From NCBI GenBank assembly GCA_013397115.1, contig VWZW01000843.1, positions 372,001 to 436,000 on the forward strand: a DNA stretch of 64,000 nucleotides, written 5' to 3'. Shown here piece after piece: positions 1-10,416 of this stretch. This stretch comes from Edolisoma coerulescens (taxonomy: Eukaryota; Chordata; Aves; Passeriformes; Campephagidae). The translations under genes and the position numbers were made by a program. Below the pieces are notes generated by a model, which searched no databases, was not told the origin of the DNA, and worked only from the letters and a program-made list of their open reading frames with translations. Within the stretch, counting starts at the first letter, position 1. Every line of letters begins with the position of its first letter.

Positions 1-1861
1 TAGAATAAATGCTAGTGCCTTGAAATGCTGCCTCTACAGCTCCTAATGGTGTTGCACTTGTCATCGTGAGCTTTCCAAATGCTCCAGTTTTGAACTTGGA
101 ATAAATTTGCTCCGCTCGTAAAAACACCCACGTCTGTAGGAAGAAATGTGTGCATGTACCTTTCTTTATTTTCCATAATGTGACATGTGTTTTCCCTCCC
201 TAATTTTCCTCCCTGACACCGTTTTGATGTGCCATGTGACACTGTCCATTCCTTATCCATATCCTTTCCTCAAGGTTAAGAGTTGTCATGTTTTGTTAAA
301 ATCTTAGATGCCAGAATTTCTCTTGACTTACTACTTATCTGTTCACATATTTTAATCACCCTATTCAAAAATTATGTTTAAGAGTCATTGAATGATTCAA
401 TAGAGAAGAGCAGATATGAATATTCAATTTAAAGAAAGCAAATGCCGAGGACTTTTCAAACTTTTTACAATAACAGACATTTATTGTAAAAATAACTAAC
501 CAACAGTTGGTCTTCTGCAGGAATAGCTATTAAATACCATGGAGTGAAGATATCAGCTAGAGGAGGAGGCAGAGTTTAAGACCCCAGGGTTATATCATTG
601 CTGGCACTGATTTACTGCACAGCCTGGAATAAGTCAGTTAATGCCCATGTGATTAATTTTTCATCATGAGATATTAGTGGGCTTCATATTGATAAAGATT
701 TCAGACCATGCTTTAAATCATTGGGACTTCAAGGATAGATGCAAGTGCAATCATTGTCAGTTAAAAAAAAATAGTAAAAAAGAAATAGTAATGTATTAGA
801 TGTCCTCTCAGTCTCTCAATTATCTTTTTATAGAGTGAGGAAAACTGTTTCTACCAGGATTGCAGATATTGCATATTTTATTCCTTTACCCATGACTACT
901 GTAGGAAAACTGAGTTACTAATGAGGAAGCAGGCACCATTTCCTACGTTCTTTCCCTTCTAATAAAAAACCAGCTCCCTCACATGCTAAGGATTTCTCCA
1001 TGCAGTACAGAGAAATGTTTAAACTGCAATGGTTTTAATGAGCCCTTTCATTTCCCCTACTGCAGCTCCATATTTTTTCTTGTATTTCTCTGAGCCATTG
1101 CTTGTGATTTGAACTCCAAGTAGCTTGGAACAAGTGAAAATCAGGATATGTGCTGTGTAGCCCAGCCAGGACAGGTAGCAGTGACTTCCCAAAGGTGCAG
1201 AGGGAGCCCTGGTATCCCTGGCTGAGCCAGCCTTTAAGGGCAAGCTGCCCCCATTCTGGAACTGGCATGTCCTGTATGTGTGGTGTAATGATGTCCAGGT
1301 CCATTATATGACTTTCTCCATAGTCAGCCAACCAGAAGTATTGCCATACTGCCTGGCACCAGCTCCGTCTCCTAAAAGAAATGGAGGAAAGGCGTATGGA
1401 AAACCACTGCCTGGGAAACTCTCTCTTCTTCCTCTGCAGCCAGATTTTTTATTTATTTGTTCCTTAATCCATGTCCAGGTCTAACTTCTTAGGGAACAAC
1501 AAATTGTTATGTCGTGTGTCACTTGGTTCACTAGGAGCCTGGGTTAAGTGTGCAGCAGACTACCCGTGTAACACTGGGTGATTGCATTAGGATGAAACAT
1601 GTAGAGATGGAGACTAGTTAGTGGGTTATACTCATCACATAATTCCAATATTTGCTTCTGTTAATCACCAGCACAATTAAAAACGTCTTGCCATTCTCCT
1701 TTGACTGCTAAACTTTAACAGTCTTCATGAACAAGTCTACACTTTGGAAGACTTACTACTGCCACTAAAATAGTGAGTCCAATGCTAACATATTTATCAT
1801 TTACCTATGGAATTTTGCTTCTTTCTCCATAATACTGGAGATCACATTTAAAAAAATATTA

Positions 1862-1915
1862 AAAACTTATAATTAATAAGTTATGTTACAACTTATAAGT
1901 TATAACTTATAACTT
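1862..1915. repeat. AT-rich nested inverted repeats
   Basis: Overlapping palindromes made of ACTTATAA/TTATAAGT units. AACTTATAAGTT at 1890-1901 and AAGTTATAACTT at 1897-1908 are each perfect 12-bp palindromes. An ATAAGTT at about 1876-1882 pairs with AACTTAT at 1890-1896 across a 7-base loop. It is pure A/T apart from single C or G residues. A hairpin or cruciform is possible in principle; no function is inferred. Confidence 0.7.
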
Positions 1916-4900
1916 TACACTAATAACAGGTCCAACACAAACCTCTAGGTCAAAATAAGGTATTTATCTGGGATCCTAATCCACATTTCAATCCTTCAGC
2001 CCTAATCTATAAAAGAGAAAAAAGTAATTTTGCTCAGGTTTGCTCCAATGGACCAAAAGCAACATTTTTTGGGTTGCTTGGGAGTCAGCTGTATAATACT
2101 TAATTCACAGAATGCCATTTGTATAGCAATTCTTGTACTCTGTGTCGAGTATTAGATATTTATTCATAGAATTACCTATGTTAGTTGTAGTCAGGTTGTT
2201 ATGATGCTCTGACTTTGAGCTTGAACTTCTACAGGTACCTTGGCAGAACATCCTAGCAGCAAAGACAAGGACAGAGAGGCATGATTGTGTTAAAAAGCTG
2301 ATTAATTATCCTGAAGGTTATGTGGGAAAGTCAGAGAGAACTGAATCATATGCCATTAGCAGCTGAAACCCCAATTTTATGTTTTAAAAAAAATAAGGTT
2401 GATGCCTATTGTTGCTCATAAAACAAGCAACAGATTTTGATTAAAATCTGACTGCTGCTGCCCAGGAAATTGACTGGAGAAGCCCAATCCCCCCAGTGCA
2501 CGGGTGACATTAAATGTCACAGTACTGATGGAACTGGGAAACAGGGGGAAGGTTTTTTTGGCTTTGCTGTGCCAGGGAGGAGCAGATTGGTTTCATGCCC
2601 TGGGCCATGGAAAGCTGCCTGGAAAGCTGCCTTGCTTTGCTGCCTGCTGAAAGAAGTCACTTGAGGTGATTTGCCCTAATATATAAAAATCAAATTCCCG
2701 AGTACAAATGGAAAAAAACCAGAGTGTACAGTCCTGGAGCCTGAACTCCCCTTTGCATTTGGTGAAATGGAGACCTCTTGTTTCCTAGATTCAAGATACT
2801 CTACAGAACCTGGGTTCTCACAGGATGGCAACTTGAAGGTTTTAGGTTTACAAGGCAAGGGACATTTGGGAAGGACTGATGCTGAACTCCGGAGAGCTGA
2901 TAAAATGCTTGCATGGACTCCTTAAATTTGAATTCAGACTGCAAGTGCTGTGAAACGGGAATGGGAGTCAGGGATTGGACGGAGGGGGCCCTGTTTGCAT
3001 TTGTCTCCGGTTTCACTGAGAGCGTCCTGCATGTTTATCGAGCCAAGGATATCTGCTGTCTGCAAGGCAATGACTCCCAGTTCCTGCTGAGATGCCAGAA
3101 CTGCAGGAGACAGAACTGGCCGTCTTCCAGAGGCGAGCTAACGTTTCTTGTGATGCGGCAGCCTCCCATGCCGAGGTTGGCAGTCTCTCTCTGACTGCTG
3201 TGTGTGGCACTAGAAAACCTTCCAAAGAAAATAGTTTTTTAAAAAGAAACAACGCTTTGTATCAGTAATGAGAACAGATGTTGGCCTCAGATGCTGCATC
3301 TGCTTCAGGTATCCTGGATACTCTTCAGAGCCTTATTCAAAAGCAGTTTAGGTACTAAATGAACCTGGCTCCCCTCTATCTCTTTTTTAACCCAGATGAA
3401 AGGAAGCCTCTTTCTTTTCTCTTTCCCTGGAGGCCTTCCTCCTATCCAGGCACTGCCTGTGAAAACAGGTAAAGGTTGTGCGCGCTCCCTCCATTGTTGG
3501 TCTGCTTGAAATGTCACCAAATGATGATGGAAGAACCTGGAATCCTGAGAAGATTTGCAAGCATTTGCTTGGTAGGTGTCAACCCACAGGTTAAAAGACT
3601 GGAGAGCCCCTTGGGCTGAGCTAGTAGTCCTGCTGTTATCTTACGGTGCCCTTCTTTCCATCCCCTTCTTTCTTTCCTGTTCATGTATTTTTGTAAACTG
3701 TATGCCAGCAGCTCTCACTGAAGCACCTGGTCTCCTCCAGGCTGCTTCTTGCTCTTAGTTCCCTTCAGTTCTTTGAGGCTGAGAGGAAACCAACTCCAAA
3801 GTATGGAATAACATGGTATTTCTGGTGATGGACAAGGTTTGGGTCTTCAGCTTTTTTAATGCCCGCCTGTCTGCAGAGTTTAGGTGTGAGGGTATGTGCC
3901 CCCTGGAATTGTCTTAGGTGAGCTGAGTCAGAGAGAGCTGTGAGCTCTCCCCATTTCTCATGACAGGTTTTGGATATAAGAGATAAGCAGACTGCAGGGC
4001 TTGGTGTTTCATTGCTGCCTAGGCAGGCTGCCTTTCAGTTCACATTTGCTCTGTGTAGGACAGAGTGGCACAGCTCTGTCTACAGCTGATATTGCTGGTG
4101 GGATGGTCTGGGAGGCAGAAGAGCACATCGTGTGGTCAGAAATCTGCCCAACCCTCCTACTAAATACAAGCCAAGAAAGGCTCACCTTCCTGATAACTGC
4201 ATGGCAGGTGACTGCACATGAATGCACACTGCTAAAATTCATATCTGTGTATGATTAAATGGTGTTCTTCAGTCACTTTTTCCACTTTTCTACTGGGTTC
4301 ACGTACAGCATTCACTTAGTGGTTTTTACTAAGTGGTGGTCTCAGTGCAGTTGGAGGTCACAAGAAATAGCTGAGGAGAAAGTTCCTTCCACAGGAAAGA
4401 CACATTAAAAATAACATCACCCCTGCAGGAGGCAGTAGTTGACACTGGAACTTTTCAACTCTCTTTATTTGCCAATGTTGTAAAAGTTGGCAGCTCTTTA
4501 AATTGGTGACAGCCCTCTAAATACATCATGGGTTTTGGTTTGGTTTTTTCTTAAATAAGTAATCCATCAGGATGGCAAAGTACATTTGGAAAGAAGAACA
4601 TTGTGATATTAAGTTCATCTAGAAGTTACAGAGAAAAACACAGCCTGACTGTTAATTGTTTTACTTCAATGTCTTTTGCTGATGTGGAGAGCTTAGAAGA
4701 GCTCAGTAGTGATTTCAAGTACTTGGGTGTAAATCCAGAAAATGACGGTGGAGTTGGTCCAGATTTACACGAGGACAAATGAGATTTTAAGAAATGTCTG
4801 TATAGTTTCCTTTCAGGCTTTAGATATAATTATCTTAATTAGCCTCTCAATTCAAGGGTCTAATTTCCACCATGGTTAATGAATAACACTTATACTTGGT

Positions 4901-7840
4901 GACTGAATTATCTGACTTGAATTATCATTTTTAGGATATTCTAAAGACTCCTAATGAGAAAAAAAGCCTCAGAGTTCTCCAGCTTTATTTTTCCAAATAT
5001 AAAGACTAAATATAGCATGCGTTCCCCAGAAAATGTGAGTGACAGGGATTAGTAATTCATTAACAACATGGCCCATTTACAGTCCTACCAGCACAGAATT
5101 CACTGTGGCATGGAGAATATCAAACAAAACAACTCAGCTGACTTCCATGAAATTAAAACAATGAGGAATAAAGACCTAATTCAGACTAAAACTCCAAAAG
5201 CTCCCTGGATTTAGTTAACGGTAATGAAAACATTGAATAATAGCTAAGAAATAAGCTGAAACCTGAATTTTAAAAGGCTGAAAAATAATTAATTAAATCC
5301 CCAAAGTATTAAAAGTTGTAGTTGAAAATGAAGCTGTGTTCTGTCACGAGGCTTTGCTCAAAAAATACTTTCAGAAGTCCCACCAAAACCCATGGATTGC
5401 ATTTAATTGTGTTTTAAATCCCTGCCAGCCCATTCTGAGAGATGGTACACTGTGACTACGAGCAACCCCTCGAGACTACGGTGTTTCCTAGCGGTTGATC
5501 ATTTCCGCATGGTTTTCTTTTAAAATAGATCTCAGGACTGGGTTGCAGGGGCCCCAGTTCCTCCAGACTCATTTGGACAGGGAGCATTTTGCGCTCGATG
5601 CCCTGGGCAGGCATGGAAAGCAGAGCAGAGCAGTGCTCCCAGGCAGGCTGGCTGTGTCCTGTGTTACCGGTGGAGGAAGGTGCCGCAGGCGCTCCAGGCC
5701 ACTCAGGGGAGTGATGGCAGTGGCTCTGAGCAAGGATGGCAGAGCACACTCCAAACCCCTGTGAAGGGACCCCAGGCAAATGCCACCGTGGCACGTGGCA
5801 CTCAAGGGCTGCAACTGCCTTCACACCTTGCTGTCTGTATAGTACTCCTGCAGTGCCAGCAAAGGAGCAGCAAGCCTCAAATGTCCAGAAATTATTGGGT
5901 AAGCTATGGGATCAAATAACCTTTAAGTGATTGGCATATCTCCAGTTTTTGAGACTCATACTGCAGGCATGTTTTTGCTGCATTGTCATAAAATGACATG
6001 GTAGCTTGAGCAGGAATTGCTGTCCTTCTCAACAGAGGTAACATGAATTACCCAACCAAAGCACTCCTACTCACCATCTTAAAGTATTGCATATTGTACC
6101 CTCAGAACTGGCCCTTTCCCTGATACCACTTTGGTTTGTTCTCTCCAGCTGACTTCTTAGAGCACAACCTGCTATTTACACCTGCCCAGTCATGCTTGTG
6201 GAAAGAAGAAGTTGGTCCAGCTGTACCTTCAGTGGCTGTGGATAGGAGGAGTTCAGGTGTTTGCTGCCTTCTCTTCCCTTACAGAAGTAGGCCAAGTTCC
6301 TGCAACTTTGAGTTTCATTGTGTACCTCTCCTTTGCTTCAGGTATAAATCAACCACAGCAGGCATTTGCTGCCTGCTACACTACAAAGCATCAGACATTA
6401 TCTGTAAGCACTGCACACAGTTTTGCCACAGTTCAGTAAACAATGTACATGGCTGCTGTGCTCCAAGTGAGTCAGAGACCTAGAAATGAGCTGTTACTGA
6501 GCAGCAGGGTACAAACTAGGCCTTTCTTTACACAATCCAAGCACATAAAGCAAGTTATTGCTGTAAATATTTCTTTCTCTGGCCTTTTCTTGCTGCAAAA
6601 AGAGGTACTTTCCTAATGTCTGTTAGAGATCCAAACCACAAACATATTGCTTGTTTATTGTAGCTTTTTAATCTGCCAACTCCTGTGATGCTAATAAGAA
6701 TGAAAAGGGCACCTTTTCCCATGAGTGGTTTTGTTCTTGGTGTACCCAGGATGGCAACTTTATCTTTGGAAAGCCAAAGCTGTGTTTTTGCATTTCTTTT
6801 TTTAACTTATTAGGAAAAAAATCTTTACAATACTTGTGCAGTAATCTGCTAATAATCCTGTGTTCGTAAATCCACTGAGTGGAGTGGTGCAGGATGAAAA
6901 CCTCACCTGGGCTTAGCTGCCATCAGGAGCTGGGCCTGAAGGAGGAGTTAGGCTGGCAACCTGGCCACCAGCCCCTGCTGGCACAGCTGGCTCCTGCTGA
7001 GCGTTGACTCCACTTTCCCCCGTGCTTCACCCTCTGGGCTGGTGAGAAAGCAGCTGGTGTGACAGGCGTTTGGCTTGTTGCTGTGCCACAGCAATCCTTG
7101 GCATTAGAAAAGCACAAGGATAGGTTTGTTGCTGAAATCTCCAACCCTTTCTCTGGTAAAGCCATGGATTAAGCAGCAGGAGCCTCCTCAGTTATGTGTG
7201 AATGATGTAATCAATAGAAAGTGGATTCCAACTTATTTTTGATGGCTGACAACAGATGCCTTGCTGTGCTTCACCTTCCCACCCAGTTCTCTGTCTTCTG
7301 ATGTTTCTCTTCCCCTACCCTGCCTACCCCTGTTTTTCTTAATTTTGGGTTTTTTCCCTTCTGGTTTTAATTTAATCCTTTTCTCAACAAATAAACAAAA
7401 CCTTCCTGTAAAATTTGCTCTGCATGAATGAATCATTGTCATGCTTTTTCTCCCTTGCCTTTAATAAATGTTATAGGATGAACAGTGTTGCCTATGTTAA
7501 ATAAATACAAAATAATTAAGAAAACAAAGTGAAAGACGTCAATCTCACTATCCATTTTCTCCTGACTGTAAGACAGCAGCAGGAATCATGAGCTGTCAAC
7601 CATGTGTGGCCTGCAACCAAAAATCTTTCTGAAAAGTGGGAGCAACCTTCTCATGCCTCTCATGTGGAGAGGCAGCACACTTACCAGATACAAAGACTGC
7701 AGACAGTAGCTGCTGGCACAGATGCTGCCAGGGAATCATGCACCGTTGAGTAGTAAGGCAAACTCCAGGAAAACTCACCCTATAATTAGCTAATTCCTGT
7801 GTGAGCAATTGGCATCAAGCAAGTGAGAAGTCAGCTGTGA

Positions 7841-7887
7841 AAGAGAGGAATTGACTGGCTTAAAAGAGAGGCAGATTGACTGGCTTA
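7841..7887. repeat. Imperfect tandem duplication, about 23 bp unit
   Basis: Two adjacent copies share AGAGAGG and GATTGACTGGCTTA-like blocks (7841-7862 and 7863-7887), differing by a short insertion in the second copy. A G-rich run (about 7893-7905, G7-A-G5) follows directly. This looks like a local replication-slippage duplication. Confidence 0.65.
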
Positions 7888-8465
7888 ATTCTGGGGGGGA
7901 GGGGGTTGTTTGGGTATTTCTACCTTTGTTTTTTTTCTCTTTCCCTTTATTCTGCCTTGTGCACCAACAACTTTTCCTCTCTTCTTCCCTCACCCATCCC
8001 TGAGATGACAAGCAGATATTATGCACTGTCAGCTCATCTCTTGCAACAATTTTTTCCTCTCATGAAACTGAATCTGGAATAAAACTTTGGGGAACTGACC
8101 CCAGAGGAGTGTATGTGCAGAGTCCATGAGGGGGTGACCCCAGGAGAGAGCAACTCCAGCAGGACCCAATTTCCTCAAATCTTCTCCTGAGTGGCTTCTG
8201 CCTCTACCTCTGATGGGCTAAATCCATTCAGTTACAGCTTGCCTGCTGGCACTTTTCGGTTGTAATAAACCCAGGGCAACTGCACATTACCCAGACAGTG
8301 CTTGCCTCCACATTTGCAAGGGGCTGCTGTGCCCAGAGTGCCACAGGTTGGTCAGAGCCAGCTGCCCAGTGCTTGGAATAGGTTGCCTGCTCACTGGTGT
8401 CTCCTGAGGTGTTCCCACACTTTGCACGGCCCAAAGCAACAGCTTTGGCCTCAAAAGAGGAATGC

Positions 8466-8504
8466 AGGTGCAGGTGGGTTGGGGGAGGCCACCCACCTGC
8501 ACCT
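8466..8504. repeat. Perfect 14-bp inverted repeat with E-box cores
   Basis: The left arm AGGTGCAGGTGGGT (8466-8479) is the exact reverse complement of ACCCACCTGCACCT (8491-8504), with an 11-base G-rich loop. Each arm contains a CAGGTG/CACCTG E-box core, the motif bound by bHLH and ZEB/SNAIL-type factors. The stem is GC-rich and would be stable as RNA. Whether it is bound or transcribed is unknown. Confidence 0.7.
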
Positions 8505-9099
8505 CTCGCACCAGGTCTCCAAAGGAGGGCTGCTGCAGGGACTGGGAAACCTGCTTCAGCTGGGTTTGAGTAAATCTTGTCACTTATACCTGGGAAGGAC
8601 AACTGCACGGGAGGTCTCCCACTGCAGTCTTTTGCAGCAAATTTTCCTGTTCTTTGTGCATGGCTACAGGCCTGTCCTACCCTGTACTTGGGTCAGTTTT
8701 AACACCTGTACCAATCTGCACATAATAAAAGCATCTGTTCCCTGAGACAATTTCTGAAGAACACATGTGAATTCATTGAAATGTGGATTTGTGGGGTTGC
8801 TTCAATGTACTATGAAGAGTTACTTTCCCCTGCTAATTCAGGTCACAGTGGTGGCATGAGCATTAGTGCTCAGGCAGAAATTGCTGCACAGCTCATGGAT
8901 GCGTGATCCGAATGAGCTCCTGGTTGGTTCAGCTCCCCTAGAACTGACCTGAAGGCTGGAGTGCTTCAGGCAGGCTCTAGGAGACCTCTGCCTGCCGGTC
9001 CTGCCTGCGTGGTGCCCGTGCACAGCTCTGGGGTGTCTGGTCACACAGTGGAACATCCAGCTTGGTCCTTCCTTCTGCCTTCCAGAAGGAGAAGGAGAT

Positions 9100-9242
9100 T
9101 CATCTGGAAGTGCTCAAGACCAGGCTGGATGGGGCTTTTGAGCAGCCTGGTCTAGTGGAAGGTGTTCCTGCTCATGGCAGTGGCATTGAGTTAGATGATC
9201 TTTAAGGTCCCTTCCAGGTCGAGCCAAGCGATGATTCTGTGA
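9100..9242 (+). mobile_element. CR1 LINE 3' end, truncated
   Basis: The sequence matches the conserved 3' untranslated tail of avian CR1 retroposons: the block resembling 'GGAAGTGCTCAAGACCAGG', then the 'GGATGGGGCTTTTGAGCAGCCTGGTCTAG' type segment, then 'AGATGATCTTTAAGGTCCCTTCCAGG', ending in a decayed ATGATTCTGTGA unit of the CR1 tail. Only about 140 bp remain, the usual outcome of 5'-truncated CR1 insertion. The exact 5' boundary is uncertain by about 20 bp. There is no coding capacity. Confidence 0.93.
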
Positions 9243-9779
9243 GTGAACACTGCTCTTTCTGCTGTGTCACCTCAGCTTTGCTGAAGAATTGGCTGCCGGC
9301 GGGAGCTGCAGAGGGGCGGGACACGCTGTGCTCCGGCACGCAGCCAGCACTGCCACTGCCAGCTTGGGCTTACTCATGGGCAGCGCGGTCATCCTGGGAC
9401 ACCTCAGCAGCCCCGAGGCAGCCTACGTGGGGGTGAGCAGTTGTGATTTGAGTGGGCACTGCTAAATTAGCCAGAGAACTCATATGCTTTGGCCATGGGG
9501 CACAACAGGCACGTCACCTGCTGTCCCCAGGGATGCTGCACCCAGACTCAGATATGTTTGCCCAAAGCAACAGAGAGGGGCCTTGTGGGGGTACAGTTGC
9601 CTTATGGCTTGGTGGTGCAGCTCTCCCTGTCTCTGCACCTCTGGAGCACCATGTTTGCACAGGAAAGGCTTGGCACCCATCAGGGTCTGGCGAGTGCTGT
9701 GCAAGCAGCGTGTGTGCACAAAGCCTCCTGCCTCTGGGCACAAGGTTCTCTGCTCACTCTGGATCACAGGAAGAGTGCA

Positions 9780-9848
9780 CGTGTGCACCTGTGTATACGT
9801 ATGCATACATGTGCTCAGATACAGGTACGTATATGCCCACTTACGTCT
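9780..9848. repeat. Alternating purine-pyrimidine stretch
   Basis: A low-complexity, non-tandem run rich in GTGCAC, GTGTATAC, GTATGCATACATGTG and GTACGTATATG steps. Long alternating purine-pyrimidine tracts are known to favour Z-DNA; the alternation here is interrupted several times. It may be a decayed dinucleotide microsatellite. Confidence 0.4.
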
Positions 9849-9964
9849 AATAGCAGCTACACTGGCTATGCAGGTCAGTGCCCTCAGTCTCAATGAACAG
9901 CTCCCCTGCCGCACAGAGTCAGGTTTGGGGAGAAGACTGGTACCTGGTGGGTGGGATGAGGTAG

Positions 9965-10225
9965 TGTCAGGAAAATTAATCCACAAACACCAGAGTTTTA
10001 TGTCCAAAAAGGAGACAGAAGAGTCTTTTTACTTTATTCGAATAAAGGGAGAGGCCATGGGGCATTCTCCTGGGGTCTCTCAAATTTTTGGAGGGCGCAG
10101 CCTCCTTTTTTATCCTAATTTCCCGGCCGCATGTCCCTCTCTCTTTCCCCGTTGGCTGAGGTACTTGAGAGGTACAGACTTCCCGGAACGCCGAATACCT
10201 AAGGTTCCCTTCTAATGTATAACCC
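9965..10225 (-). mobile_element. Endogenous retrovirus LTR, probably 3' LTR
   Basis: Read on the minus strand this stretch has LTR architecture. There is a TATA-like GATAAAAAAGG (plus coordinates 10104-10114), then about 65 bases later the polyadenylation signal AATAAA inside the 16-bp perfect palindrome CTTTATTCGAATAAAG (10032-10047), then a U5-like segment ending ...CCTGACA at 9965. Just upstream of its 5' side is a purine run with seven G's, as expected for a polypurine tract next to U3. The length (about 260 bp) and layout suggest a class II (ERVK-like) element, but I cannot name the family. The right boundary lacks a clean TG, and no target-site duplication was found. An alternative right boundary is the CCCACA at 10416, which would make a 452-bp LTR. 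Confidence 0.55.
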
Positions 10226-10416
10226 CCCCTTGATTTCATCGTTCCAGGAATTCATAGTTTTTGCTATGGTTTCTTTCATCTTTCAATACACAAATTCGTC
10301 TAGCAGTAGAGAGATTTGTAAGGACAAATCTCTTGCATTCCATTCATCAATCGGTGGAATCCTTCTCATTGTTTCTTTTATCTTTCGGTCTTGGTCTTAT
10401 CTACTGTAAGCCCACA
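10226..10416 (-). mobile_element. Possible internal retroviral remnant with polypurine tract
   Basis: On the minus strand this segment ends in a polypurine-tract-like ATCAAGGGGGGG immediately before the LTR. Upstream, about 180 bases are unusually A/G-rich on that strand and carry a partly open frame with few stops. That fits the last part of a retroviral coding region, but I do not recognise the protein. It could equally be the U3 part of a longer LTR beginning TGTGGGCTTAC (plus 10416 downward). Broken and non-functional in either case. Confidence 0.35.

Larger units (their letters stand above)
1..9099. other. Non-coding span, no recognised gene
   Basis: No reading frame here resembles a known protein, and the longest frames (up to about 147 codons near 8.3-8.7 kb) overlap other frames on both strands as chance frames do. 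I see no interspersed repeat I can name. Minor features are the AT palindromes near 1.9 kb, a pyrimidine-rich stretch at about 7,268-7,370, a tandem duplication and a G-run at about 7,841-7,905, and a GC-rich hairpin near 8.48 kb. It is probably intergenic or intronic. Confidence 0.6.

Noticed and set aside
9484..10215. 243-codon plus-strand frame
   Set aside because: It runs through the alternating purine-pyrimidine tract and most of an LTR on its antisense strand, and a 175-codon frame lies opposite. A chance frame.
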